Shown here: piece after piece, positions 6,477-13,635 of the stretch
How positions within the stretch are numbered: position 1 is the first letter of the stretch
How the letters are laid out: every line of letters starts with the position of its first letter
DNA from: Clostridiales bacterium
Lineage (GTDB): Bacteria > Bacillota > Clostridia > Oscillospirales > Oscillospiraceae
Direction: 5' to 3'
Assembly (NCBI GenBank): GCA_020861055.1
Contig: JAJBTD010000220.1
Span: forward strand, 1-16,991
DNA: 16,991 nucleotides
Notes under the pieces: generated by a model
Told to the model about the DNA's origin: nothing
Seen by the model: only the letters and a program-made list of their open reading frames with translations
The model's database searches: none
Made by a program: the position numbers and the translations under genes

Positions 6477-7097
6477 ATGTCTAATGCAAAGCTTTATGAT
6501 CTGGCCGGCAAGGAGCTGGGCGAGGTCGAACTGGCGGATTCCGTCTTCGGCATCGAGCCCAACGTGGCTGCCGTCCACGCAGTGGTCAAGAACCATCTGG
6601 CCAACTGCCGTCAGGGTACTCAGTCTGCCCTGACCCGCGCCGAGGTCTCCGGCGGCGGCAAGAAGCCCTGGCGTCAGAAGGGCACCGGACGCGCCCGTCA
6701 GGGCTCCACCCGGTCTCCCCAGTGGACCCACGGCGGCGTCGTGTTCGCCCCCAAGCCCCGGAGCTACCGCTACTCCCTGAACAAGAAGCTCAAGCGCCTG
6801 GCGCTCAAGAGCGTCCTGTCCGACAAGGCCCAGAACGGCAACGTAGCCGTTATCGAGGGCCTGGAGATCGAGGAGCCCAAGACCAAGACCATGGTCGGCC
6901 TGCTGGATACCATCAGCGCCGGCAAGAGCGTGGTCATCACCGACGGCGTGAAGCGGGGCGTGGTCCTGTCCAGCCGGAACATCCCCGGCGTCATCACCAC
7001 TCCTGCCAACAACCTGAGCGTCTATGACCTGGTCAACGCCAAGACCCTGGTCATCGACAAGGCCGCCCTGGCCACCATCGAGGAGGTGTACGCATGA
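6477..7097 (+). CDS. rplD: 50S ribosomal protein L4
   Basis: L4 is an early-assembly 50S protein whose loop lines the peptide exit tunnel; in some bacteria it also represses its own operon. The 206-residue length is typical. The tunnel-loop signature GGGKKPWRQKGTGRARQGS lies around residues 59-77, followed by SPQWTHGGVVFAPKPRSY. The start follows AAAGGAGAG at 6461-6469. The stop overlaps the rplW start (ATGA), and the rplW SD lies inside the last rplD codons. The structured leader upstream of rpsJ makes L4 one candidate regulator, but that is inference. Confidence 0.98.
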   Translation: MSNAKLYDLAGKELGEVELADSVFGIEPNVAAVHAVVKNHLANCRQGTQSALTRAEVSGGGKKPWRQKGTGRARQGSTRSPQWTHGGVVFAPKPRSYRYSLNKKLKRLALKSVLSDKAQNGNVAVIEGLEIEEPKTKTMVGLLDTISAGKSVVITDGVKRGVVLSSRNIPGVITTPANNLSVYDLVNAKTLVIDKAALATIEEVYA

Positions 7098-7387
7098 CCG
7101 CTTATGATATCATTATTAAGCCCGTCGTCACCGAGCGTTCCATGATGGGCAGCGCTGACAAGAAGTACACCTTCATCGTCAGCCCCAAGGCCAACAAGGC
7201 AGAGATCGGCAAGGCCGTGGAGGAGATCTTCGGCGTCAAGGTCTCTAAGGTCAACACGATGAATTATGATGGCAAGGTAAAGCGTATGGGCGCCGGCCGT
7301 CCCGGCCGCCGCTCCGCCTACAAAAAGGCGATCGTCACGCTGACTGAGGACTCCAAGACCATCGAGTTCTTCGAGGGCATGGTGTAA
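7094..7387 (+). CDS. rplW: 50S ribosomal protein L23
   Basis: L23 sits at the tunnel exit, where signal recognition particle and trigger factor dock. The 97-residue product has the family opening AYDIIIKPVVTERS, the YTFIVSPKANKAEIGKAVE core and VKVSKVNTMNYDGKVKRMG. A perfect SD, AGGAGGTG (7081-7088), is written into the final codons of rplD. The ATG overlaps the rplD stop, so the two genes should be translationally coupled. Confidence 0.97.
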   Translation: MTAYDIIIKPVVTERSMMGSADKKYTFIVSPKANKAEIGKAVEEIFGVKVSKVNTMNYDGKVKRMGAGRPGRRSAYKKAIVTLTEDSKTIEFFEGMV

Positions 7388-7400
7388 GGAGGTAACGTAA

Positions 7401-8234
7401 ATGGCGATCAAGACTTATAAGCCCACAACGCCGTCCCGCCGCCATATGACGGTCTCCACGTTTGAGGGCATCGACAAAAAGGCAAAGCCTGAGCGCAGCC
7501 TGACCGAGTCTCTCCAGAAGAGCGCAGGCCGCAACAGCTACGGCCGCATCACCGTCCGTCACCGCGGCGGCGGCGAGCGCCGGAAGTACCGCATCATCGA
7601 CTTCAAGCGGCTCCGGGAGGACAAGGCCACCGTGATCCGTCTGGAGTACGACCCCAACCGGAGCGCCAACATCGCCCTCATCCAGTATGAGGACGGGACC
7701 AAGGCCTATATCCTGGCTCCCGTGGGCCTGAAGCCCGGCCACATCATTGAGACCGGCGCCGACGCCGACATCAAGCCGGGCAATTGCCTGCCCCTGTCCG
7801 CCATTCCCCTGGGCACCGTCATCCACAACATCGAGCTGCACCCCGGCAAGGGCGCCCAGCTGGTGCGTGCCGCCGGTGAGCAGGCCCAGCTGATGGCCAA
7901 GGAGGGCAACTCCGTCCAGGTCCGTCTCCCCTCCGGTGAGTACCGTCTGGTCAAGGCCAACTGCAAGGCCTGCATCGGTCAGATCGGCAACGAGGACCAC
8001 GCCAACATCCATGTGGGCAAGGCCGGCCGGAAGCGCCACATGGGCTGGCGTCCCACCGTCCGCGGCTCCGTCATGAACCCGAATGACCACCCCCACGGCG
8101 GCGGCGAGGGCCGCGCCCCCATCGGCCGTCCCGGCCCTGTGACCCCCTGGGGCAAGCCCGCTCTGGGTTACAAGACCCGCAAGAAGAAGAATCCCACCGA
8201 CAAGTTCATTGTCCGTCACCGCAACGGCAAATAA
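7401..8234 (+). CDS. rplB: 50S ribosomal protein L2
   Basis: L2 is needed for subunit association and peptidyl transferase activity. At 277 residues it is full length. It has the RNA-binding N-terminal region (RHRGGGERRKYRIIDFKR), the SH3-like centre (LPLSAIPLGTVIHNIEL) and the conserved loop MNPNDHPHGGGEGR with the functionally important histidine. Asn replaces the more common Val before the DHPHGGG motif. AAGGAGGT at 7386-7393 begins within the rplW stop codon. Confidence 0.98.
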   Translation: MAIKTYKPTTPSRRHMTVSTFEGIDKKAKPERSLTESLQKSAGRNSYGRITVRHRGGGERRKYRIIDFKRLREDKATVIRLEYDPNRSANIALIQYEDGTKAYILAPVGLKPGHIIETGADADIKPGNCLPLSAIPLGTVIHNIELHPGKGAQLVRAAGEQAQLMAKEGNSVQVRLPSGEYRLVKANCKACIGQIGNEDHANIHVGKAGRKRHMGWRPTVRGSVMNPNDHPHGGGEGRAPIGRPGPVTPWGKPALGYKTRKKKNPTDKFIVRHRNGK

Positions 8235-8249
8235 GGAGGCTGGAAGATA

Positions 8250-8519
8250 ATGAGCAGATCTGTCAAGAAAGGCCCCTTCTGCGCCCCCGAGCTGCTGAAG
8301 CGGGTCGAAGAGATGAACAAGACCGGCGAGAAAAAAGTGCTGAAGACCTGGAGCCGCGCCTCCACCATCTTCCCCGCCTTTGTGGGCCACACCATCGCCG
8401 TCCACGACGGCCGCAAGCACGTCCCCGTGTATATCACCGAGGATATGGTCGGCCACAAGCTGGGTGAGTTCGCACCCACCCGCACCTTCCGCGGCCACAG
8501 CGGCGGAAAGACGAAGTAA
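8250..8519 (+). CDS. rpsS: 30S ribosomal protein S19
   Basis: S19 forms a complex with S13 in the 30S head and contacts the large subunit. The 89-residue protein begins MSRSVKKGPFC and carries KTWSRASTIFPAFVGHTIAVHDGRKHVPVYI and the GHKLGEFAPTRTFRGH C-terminal motif. It is about three residues shorter than the Bacillus form at the tail. A TAAGGAGG fusion of the rplB stop and the SD supports the start. Confidence 0.97.
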   Translation: MSRSVKKGPFCAPELLKRVEEMNKTGEKKVLKTWSRASTIFPAFVGHTIAVHDGRKHVPVYITEDMVGHKLGEFAPTRTFRGHSGGKTK

Positions 8520-8533
8520 GGAGGCGTCGGAAC

Positions 8534-8872
8534 ATGAGTGAAGCAAAAGCTACCCTGACCTACGCCCGTATCGCTCCCCGGAAGGTCAACATCGTCGCTG
8601 ACCTGATCCGGGGCAAGGATATCGACCTGGCCGTGGGCATCCTGAACAATACCCCCAAGAAGGCGTCTCCCCTTCTGGCCAAGCTGGTGAACAGCGCCGC
8701 CGCCAACGCCGAGAACAACAACGGCATGGACCGCGCAAAGCTGTATGTCTCCGCCGTCTATGTGAATCCGGGCCCCATCATGAAGCGGATGCAGCCCGTG
8801 TCCAAGGGCCGGGGCTACCGGATCGACAAGCGTACCAGCCACATCACCGTCGTGGTGAGCGAGAAAGCCTAA
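8534..8872 (+). CDS. rplV: 50S ribosomal protein L22
   Basis: L22 binds all domains of 23S rRNA, and its long beta-hairpin reaches the exit tunnel near the macrolide site. The 112-residue length is normal. It shows ARIAPRKVNIVADLIRGK at the N-terminus and the loop and strand YVNPGPIMKRMQPVSKGRGYRI, then KRTSHITVVV. It sits 14 nt after rpsS with the same TAAGGAGG junction. Confidence 0.97.
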   Translation: MSEAKATLTYARIAPRKVNIVADLIRGKDIDLAVGILNNTPKKASPLLAKLVNSAAANAENNNGMDRAKLYVSAVYVNPGPIMKRMQPVSKGRGYRIDKRTSHITVVVSEKA

Positions 8873-8884
8873 GGAGGAACAGTT

Positions 8885-9736
8885 ATGGGACAGAAAGTGA
8901 ATCCCCACGGCTTCCGTGTGGGTGTGATCAAGGACTGGGATTCCCGCTGGTACGCCCGTGACGAGAAGGTCGGCGACCTGATCGTTGAGGACCAGAAGAT
9001 CCGGAAATTCCTGAAGAAGACCCTGTACAGCGCCGGCGTGCCCAGGATCGAGATCGAGCGTGACAGCGCAAAGGTCCGCATCTACCTGCACTGCGCCCGG
9101 CCCGGCATGGTCATCGGCAAGGACGCCACTGAGGTGGAGCGTCTGCGCCAGCAGGTGGAGAAGATGATCGGCAAGCCCGTCCAGCTCTCCATCGTCGAGA
9201 TCAAGCGCAACGAGGTGGATATGGACGCTCAGCTGGTGGCCGAGAACATCGCCCAGCAGCTGGAGAAGCGAATCTCCTTCCGCCGCGCCATGAAGAAGGC
9301 CATCAGCAGCGCCATGCGCGCCGGGGCCAAGGGCATCAAGATCTCCGCCTCCGGCCGCCTGGGCGGCGCTGAGATCGCCCGGGTGGAGCACTATCACGAG
9401 GGCACCATCCCTCTGCAGACCCTCCGTGCCGACATCGACTACGGCTTCGCTGAGGCCGCGACCACCTATGGCCGGATCGGCATCAAGGTCTGGGTGTACA
9501 AGGGAGAGGTCCTGCAGCAGACCCTGCGCACCACCCCCCGTACCCTCGACCTGTCCAAGCCCTATCGTGAGCGCTCTGACCGGCCCAACCGCCGCCGCGA
9601 CGGCAACCGCCGCCCCTCCGGCGACCGGAACGCCAGCGGCAGCTATAACCGCAACCGGGACGGCCGTCCCAGCGGCGGCTATAACCGGCCCGCCAACAAC
9701 GGCGCTCCCCGTGCAAAGGAAGGAGGCAATCGCTGA
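8885..9736 (+). CDS. rpsC: 30S ribosomal protein S3 with an extended C-terminal tail
   Basis: S3 lies at the mRNA entry site and contributes to mRNA unwinding. The first ~215 residues are standard: GQKVNPHGFRVG start, the KH domain with RPGMVIGKDATEVERL, and the C-terminal domain with GAKGIKISASGRLGGAEIAR and DIDYGFAEAATTYG. At 283 residues it is about 65 longer than the Bacillus protein. From about residue 224 it becomes a low-complexity tail rich in Arg, Asn, Gly, Ser and Pro, with repeated SGSYNR and SGGYNR units. The last codons (KEGGNR) also encode the SD for rplP, and the stop overlaps its start (TGATG). The tail is positively charged and probably disordered. Confidence 0.97.
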   Translation: MGQKVNPHGFRVGVIKDWDSRWYARDEKVGDLIVEDQKIRKFLKKTLYSAGVPRIEIERDSAKVRIYLHCARPGMVIGKDATEVERLRQQVEKMIGKPVQLSIVEIKRNEVDMDAQLVAENIAQQLEKRISFRRAMKKAISSAMRAGAKGIKISASGRLGGAEIARVEHYHEGTIPLQTLRADIDYGFAEAATTYGRIGIKVWVYKGEVLQQTLRTTPRTLDLSKPYRERSDRPNRRRDGNRRPSGDRNASGSYNRNRDGRPSGGYNRPANNGAPRAKEGGNR

Positions 9737-10167
9737 TGCTTCTGCCGAAGAGAGTAAAGTACCGCAGAGTGCAGCGGGGCCGCATGACCGGCAAAGCCAC
9801 TCGCGGCAACACCGTCACCTACGGTGAATACGGCCTCCAGGCCGTTGAGCCCGCCTGGATCAAGTCCAACCAGATCGAGGCCGCCCGTGTCGCCATGACC
9901 CGCTATACCAAGCGTGGCGGCAAGGTGTGGATCAAGATCTTCCCCGACAAGCCCGTCACCCAGCAGGCTGCCGGCTCCCGTATGGGTAAAGGTAAGGGCT
10001 CCCCTGAGTATTGGGTCGCCGTTGTCAAGCCCGGCCGCGTGATGTTCGAGATCGCCGGCGTCCCCGAGGCCACCGCCCGGGAGGCTCTGCGTCTGGCCGC
10101 CCACAAGCTGCCGATCAAGACCAAGATCGTGAAGAAAGAAGCCGTTGTGGAGGGTGGTGAAGCGTAA
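9736..10167 (+). CDS. rplP: 50S ribosomal protein L16
   Basis: L16 binds near the A site and helps position tRNA. The 143-residue protein has MLLPKRVKYRRVQRGRMTGKA at its start and the conserved GKGKGSPEYWVAVVKPGRVMFEI stretch, followed by AREALRLAAHKLP. Its SD (AGGAAGGAGG, 9717-9726) is inside rpsC. Its ATG shares one base with the rpsC stop, and its own stop shares one base with the rpmC start (TAATG), so three genes are chained by overlap. Confidence 0.97.
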   Translation: MLLPKRVKYRRVQRGRMTGKATRGNTVTYGEYGLQAVEPAWIKSNQIEAARVAMTRYTKRGGKVWIKIFPDKPVTQQAAGSRMGKGKGSPEYWVAVVKPGRVMFEIAGVPEATAREALRLAAHKLPIKTKIVKKEAVVEGGEA

Positions 10168-10358
10168 TGAAGGCAAAAGAGATCCGCGCTATGTCCGCCG
10201 CTGAGCTGGACGCCAAGCTGGTGGAGCTGAAGAAAGAGCTGTTTAACCTGCGCTTTCAGCACGCCACCAATCAGCTGAGCAATCCCCAGAAGCTGGCCGA
10301 TGTCAAGCACGACATCGCCCGGGTAAAGACCATCATCCGCGAAAAGGCCGCTGACTAA
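10167..10358 (+). CDS. rpmC: 50S ribosomal protein L29
   Basis: L29 is a small two-helix protein near the exit tunnel that pairs with L23. The 63-residue product starts MKAKEIRAMSAAELDAKLVELKKELFNLRFQ and has the NPQKLADVKHDIARVKTI second helix. Its start overlaps the rplP stop. GGAGGGTGGTGA at the end of rplP supplies the SD. Confidence 0.96.
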   Translation: MKAKEIRAMSAAELDAKLVELKKELFNLRFQHATNQLSNPQKLADVKHDIARVKTIIREKAAD

Positions 10359-10372
10359 GGAGGAGCATGAAC

Positions 10373-10630
10373 ATGGAAAGAACTTCTTCCCGCAAGACCA
10401 GAGTCGGCCTGGTGGTTTCCGATAAGATGGATAAGACGATCGTGGTGGCCATTGCCGACCGTGTGGCCCACCCCCTGTACAAGAAGATCGCCAAGAGAAC
10501 CTACAAGCTCAAGGCCCATGACGAGAACAACGAGTGCCGCGTCGGCGACCGCGTTCGGGTCATGGAGACTCGCCCCCTCTCCAAGGATAAGCGCTGGAGA
10601 CTGGTCGAGATCATCGAAAAAGCGAAGTAA
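10373..10630 (+). CDS. rpsQ: 30S ribosomal protein S17
   Basis: S17 is a primary 16S rRNA-binding protein. The protein contains SRKTRVGLVVSDKMDKTIVVAI, HPLYKKIAKRTYKLKAHDE and the VRVMETRPLSKDKRWRLVEI end. Two ATGs compete. The one at 10367 is only 3 nt from the AGGAGG (10358-10363), while the one at 10373 has 9-nt spacing and gives the usual 85 residues, so 10373 is preferred. The SD is fused to the rpmC stop. Confidence 0.96.
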   Translation: MERTSSRKTRVGLVVSDKMDKTIVVAIADRVAHPLYKKIAKRTYKLKAHDENNECRVGDRVRVMETRPLSKDKRWRLVEIIEKAK

Positions 10631-10644
10631 GGAGGTGCCGATAG

Positions 10645-11013
10645 ATGATTCAGGAAGAAACTCTGCTGAAGGTTGCTGACAATACCGGCGCCAAGGTACT
10701 CAAGACCATTCGGGTGCTGGGCGGCTCCCGCCGCAAGTACGGCAACATCGGCGACGTGGTCGTCGCCTCTGTCCGCAAGGCAGCGCCCGGCGGCCAGGTG
10801 AAAAAGGGCGACGTGGTCAAGGCCGTCATCGTCCGCTCCGCCTTTGGCGTCCGGCGTGCGGACGGCTCCTACGTCCGCTTCGACGAGAACGCCGCCGTCA
10901 TCATCAAGGACGATAAGACCCCCCAGGGTACCCGTATCTTTGGGCCTGTCGCCCGTGAGCTCCGTGACAAGGATTATCTCCGTATCCTGTCTCTGGCTCC
11001 CGAAGTGATTTAA
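10645..11013 (+). CDS. rplN: 50S ribosomal protein L14
   Basis: L14 lies at the subunit interface, contacts 16S helix 14 and is the docking site of the silencing factor RsfS. The 122-residue length is exact for the family. MIQEETLLKVADNTGAKVLK, VKKGDVVKAVIVRS and the GTRIFGPVARELRDKDYLRILSLAPEV end are diagnostic. The junction with rpsQ is TAAGGAGGTG. Confidence 0.98.
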   Translation: MIQEETLLKVADNTGAKVLKTIRVLGGSRRKYGNIGDVVVASVRKAAPGGQVKKGDVVKAVIVRSAFGVRRADGSYVRFDENAAVIIKDDKTPQGTRIFGPVARELRDKDYLRILSLAPEVI

Positions 11014-11026
11014 GGAGGGCACCCAG

Positions 11027-11341
11027 ATGAAGAAAATCAACGTGAAAAAGGGCGACAAGGTCATTGTCCTCTCCGGCAAGGACGTGGGCAAGACCGGCGA
11101 GGTCATCGCCGTCCTCCCCAAGGAGAGCAAGGTCATTGTCGAGGGCGTCAACGTCTGCTACCGGCACACCAAGGCCCGGAAGCAGGGCGACGAGTCCGGC
11201 ATCATCAAGAAGTCCTGCCCCATCTACGCCTGCAAGGTCATGCGGGTCTGCCCCAAGTGCGGCAAGCCCACCAAGGCCGCCAGCAAGATCGTGGACGGCA
11301 AGAAGTCCCGCGTCTGCAAGAAGTGCGGCGCTGAGATCTGA
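11027..11341 (+). CDS. rplX: 50S ribosomal protein L24 with a zinc-ribbon-like C-terminus
   Basis: L24 starts 50S assembly. The 104-residue protein has an N-terminal KOW segment (KKGDKVIVLSGKDVGKTGEV) and VIVEGVNV. Its C-terminal part carries CPKC at 75-78 and CKKC at 97-100, a four-cysteine arrangement that could bind zinc. Further cysteines lie at 64 and 69. Similar CxxC pairs occur in many bacterial L24 proteins, so this is family variation rather than a fusion. The rplE start follows after 20 nt. Confidence 0.97.
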   Translation: MKKINVKKGDKVIVLSGKDVGKTGEVIAVLPKESKVIVEGVNVCYRHTKARKQGDESGIIKKSCPIYACKVMRVCPKCGKPTKAASKIVDGKKSRVCKKCGAEI

Positions 11342-11361
11342 GAGAGGAGCGAAAACTGAAA

Positions 11362-11901
11362 ATGCCTACTTTGAAGGATAAATACAATCAGGAAGTCGCC
11401 CCTGCTCTGATGCAGAAGTTCGGCTACAAGTCCGTCATGCAGATCCCCCGCCTGGAGAAGATCGTGGTGAACGTTGGCTGCAGCGAGGGCCGTGAGAACG
11501 CCAAGGTGCTGGACAACGTGGTAAACGACCTGACCACCATCACCGGCCAGAAGGCCGTCGTCTGCAAGGCCAAGAAGAGCGTGGCAAACTTCAAGCTCCG
11601 CGAGGGCATGCCCATCGGCGCGAAGGTCACTCTCCGTCAGGATAAGATGTGGGAGTTCCTGGACCGGCTGTTCAACATCGCCCTGCCCCGTGTCCGTGAC
11701 TTCCGGGGCATCTCCGCCGATTCCTTTGACGGCCGGGGCAACTACGCTCTGGGCATCAAGGAGCAGCTGATCTTCCCTGAGATCGAGTATGACAAGATCG
11801 ACAAGATCCGGGGCATGGATATCGTCATCGTGACCACCGCCAACACCGATGAGGAGGCCCGCGAGCTGCTCGGTCAGCTGGGCGCTCCGTATGCCAAGTA
11901 A
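11362..11901 (+). CDS. rplE: 50S ribosomal protein L5
   Basis: L5 binds 5S rRNA in the central protuberance and contacts P-site tRNA. The 179-residue length equals the Bacillus protein. It has the IPRLEKIVVNVG N-terminal motif, TGQKAVVCKAKKSVANFKLREGMPIGAKVTLR and the MDIVIVTTANTDEEARELL C-terminus. A GAGAGGAG SD after the rplX stop supports ATG 11362. Confidence 0.98.
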   Translation: MPTLKDKYNQEVAPALMQKFGYKSVMQIPRLEKIVVNVGCSEGRENAKVLDNVVNDLTTITGQKAVVCKAKKSVANFKLREGMPIGAKVTLRQDKMWEFLDRLFNIALPRVRDFRGISADSFDGRGNYALGIKEQLIFPEIEYDKIDKIRGMDIVIVTTANTDEEARELLGQLGAPYAK

Positions 11902-11916
11902 GGGAGGAGACTGAAC

Positions 11917-12102
11917 ATGGCAAAGACTTCTATGAAGATCAAGCAGCAGCGCCCTGCGAAGTATTCCACCCGCAAGTACAACCGCTGCAAGATCTGCGGC
12001 CGGCCCCACGCCTACCTGCGCAACTACGGCATCTGCCGTATCTGCTTCCGTGAGCTGGCCTACAAGGGCCAGATCCCCGGTGTGAAGAAGGCCTCCTGGT
12101 AA
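11917..12102 (+). CDS. rpsN: 30S ribosomal protein S14, type Z (zinc-binding)
   Basis: This is the short, zinc-containing form of S14 found in many Gram-positive bacteria. The 61-residue protein has CKIC at 24-27 and CRIC at 40-43, plus RPHAYLRNYGICRICFREL and the GVKKASW end typical of this form. The start follows GGGAGGAG after the rplE stop. Its own stop is followed by an SD-like AAGGAG (12101-12106), but no recognisable gene starts there. Confidence 0.97.
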   Translation: MAKTSMKIKQQRPAKYSTRKYNRCKICGRPHAYLRNYGICRICFRELAYKGQIPGVKKASW

Positions 12103-12285
12103 GGAGACGTCCCTTCCCCCAATGGGAATTTGATCCGTTCCAACGCGTCAGAAGTCATGGGAAGACCCTGCCGGGGCGGCGGCTGCCGTCACCGCCTGCG
12201 GCATGAGTTCCCCTGATACCCTGGCGCTTGACAGGGGGCGGCATACCCGCCCGCCTGTAACCTTTTCTCAAGGAGGTCAAAACGT
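12103..12285 (+). promoter_or_regulatory. Structured 183-nt gap between rpsN and rpsH
   Basis: There is no gene here apart from a three-codon frame at 12122-12133. Two strong hairpins are visible. The first (12169-12203) has TGCCG and GGCGG paired with CCGCC and CGGCA across a small internal loop, with an inner CGG/CCG helix. The second (12232-12257) pairs CAGGGGGCGG with CCGCCC and CCTG around a CATAC loop with one bulged G, and is followed by TAACCTTTTCT. CCCTG at 12219-12223 could instead pair with CAGGG at 12232-12236, opening the second hairpin. The element ends just before the rpsH SD (AAGGAGGT, 12270-12277). S8 represses the spc operon in E. coli from a site between rplX and rplE; a shifted S8 site here is a possibility, not shown. 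Confidence 0.55.
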
Positions 12286-12681
12286 ATGCACATCACAGAT
12301 CCCATCGCAGATATGCTGACCCGCATCCGCAACGCGAACGCCGCCAAGCATACCACCGTGGACGTCCCCGCGTCCAACATGAAGAAGTCCATCGCTCAGA
12401 TCCTGCTGGACGAGGGCTATATCAAGAACTTCCAGCTCATTGACGACGGCACCCAGGGCATCATCCGCATCACCCTGAAGTACAACGGCAATGAGAAGGC
12501 CATCTCCGGCCTGCGCCGCGTCTCCAAGCCCGGTCTCCGGGTCTATGCCGGCGCCGACGAGCTGCCCCGCGTCCTCCACGGCCTGGGCATTGCGATCGTA
12601 TCCACTTCCAAGGGCGTCATGACCGACAAGGCTGCTCGTGCGGCTCACGTCGGCGGTGAAGTCCTGGCGTTTGTCTGGTAA
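12286..12681 (+). CDS. rpsH: 30S ribosomal protein S8
   Basis: S8 is a primary 16S binder of the central domain and the known translational repressor of the spc operon in E. coli. The 131-residue protein starts MHITDPIADMLTRIRNAN and ends with STSKGVMTDKAARAAHVGGEVLAFVW. GLRRVSKPGLRVY is conserved. It follows the only large gap in the second half of the cluster, which is suggestive given its regulatory role elsewhere. The SD AAGGAGGT is perfect. Confidence 0.98.
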   Translation: MHITDPIADMLTRIRNANAAKHTTVDVPASNMKKSIAQILLDEGYIKNFQLIDDGTQGIIRITLKYNGNEKAISGLRRVSKPGLRVYAGADELPRVLHGLGIAIVSTSKGVMTDKAARAAHVGGEVLAFVW

Positions 12682-12695
12682 GGAGGTAACACAGA

Positions 12696-13244
12696 ATGTC
12701 TCGAATTGGCAGAATGCCTATCGATGTCCCCGCTGGCGTTACCGTGACCATTGCTGAGGACAACGCCATCACGGTCAAGGGCCCCCTGGGCGAGCTGAAC
12801 CATCAGTTCCCCGCCGCCATCACCGTGAAGCAGGAGGGCAACGTGATCCACGTCACCCGCCCCAACGACGCCAAGGAGAACCGGGCCGCCCATGGCATGA
12901 CCCGTTCCATCCTCAACAGCATGGTGCTGGGCGTGACCAAGGGCTTCTCCAAGGAGCTGCAGGTCAACGGCATCGGCTACCGTGTGGCGAAGCAGGGCAA
13001 TCAGCTCGTCATGAACGTGGGCTATTCCCACCAGGTCTATGTGGACGAGGTCCCCGGAATCACTCTGGAGTCCCCCGAACCCAACAAGATCATCGTCAAG
13101 GGCTGCGACAAGCAGCAGGTGGGCCAGGTGGCCGCCCGTATCCGCGAGATCCGTCCTCCCGAGCCTTATAAGGGCAAGGGTATCAAGTACGCCGATGAGG
13201 TCATCCGCCGCAAGGAAGGCAAGACCGGCGCCAAGAAGAAGTAA
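12696..13244 (+). CDS. rplF: 50S ribosomal protein L6
   Basis: L6 lies near the GTPase-associated centre. The 182-residue product has two repeated L6 folds. SRIGRMPIDVPAGVTV opens it, NGIGYRVAKQG and GYSHQVY mark the centre, and the RIREIRPPEPYKGKGIKYADE motif marks the C-terminal RNA-binding part. It ends in a short Lys-rich tail (GKTGAKKK). The junction with rpsH is TAAGGAGG, 14 nt. Confidence 0.98.
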   Translation: MSRIGRMPIDVPAGVTVTIAEDNAITVKGPLGELNHQFPAAITVKQEGNVIHVTRPNDAKENRAAHGMTRSILNSMVLGVTKGFSKELQVNGIGYRVAKQGNQLVMNVGYSHQVYVDEVPGITLESPEPNKIIVKGCDKQQVGQVAARIREIRPPEPYKGKGIKYADEVIRRKEGKTGAKKK

Positions 13245-13258
13245 GGAGGTGTGCCTAA

Positions 13259-13618
13259 ATGATTAAAAGACCTAATACCAACGCCCAGCGCATCAAGCGC
13301 CATAAGCGTGTCCGTTCTAAGATCTCCGGCACCCCCGAGAGACCCCGTCTGAACGTTTTCCGCAGCGAGACCAACATCTATGCCCAGGTCATTGACGACA
13401 CCAAGGGCGTGACCCTGGTCTCCGCCTCCTCTCTGGAGAAGGGCTTCGAGGGCCCCGGCAGCAACGTAGAGGCCGCCAAGAAGGTGGGCAAGATGGTCGC
13501 AGAGCGGGCCAAGGCCGCAGGCATCGACACCGTGGTCTTCGACCGTGGCGGCTACCTGTACCACGGCCGTGTGCAGGCCCTGGCGGAGGGCGCCCGCGAG
13601 GGCGGCCTGCAGTTCTGA
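13259..13618 (+). CDS. rplR: 50S ribosomal protein L18
   Basis: L18 binds 5S rRNA with L5. The 119-residue protein has RIKRHKRVRSKISGTPERPRLNVFRSETNIYAQVIDD and ends with the conserved VFDRGGYLYHGRVQALAEGAREGGLQF stretch. The SD is fused to the rplF stop (TAAGGAGGTG). Confidence 0.98.
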   Translation: MIKRPNTNAQRIKRHKRVRSKISGTPERPRLNVFRSETNIYAQVIDDTKGVTLVSASSLEKGFEGPGSNVEAAKKVGKMVAERAKAAGIDTVVFDRGGYLYHGRVQALAEGAREGGLQF

Positions 13619-13635
13619 TCGGAGGAGGATAGAAA

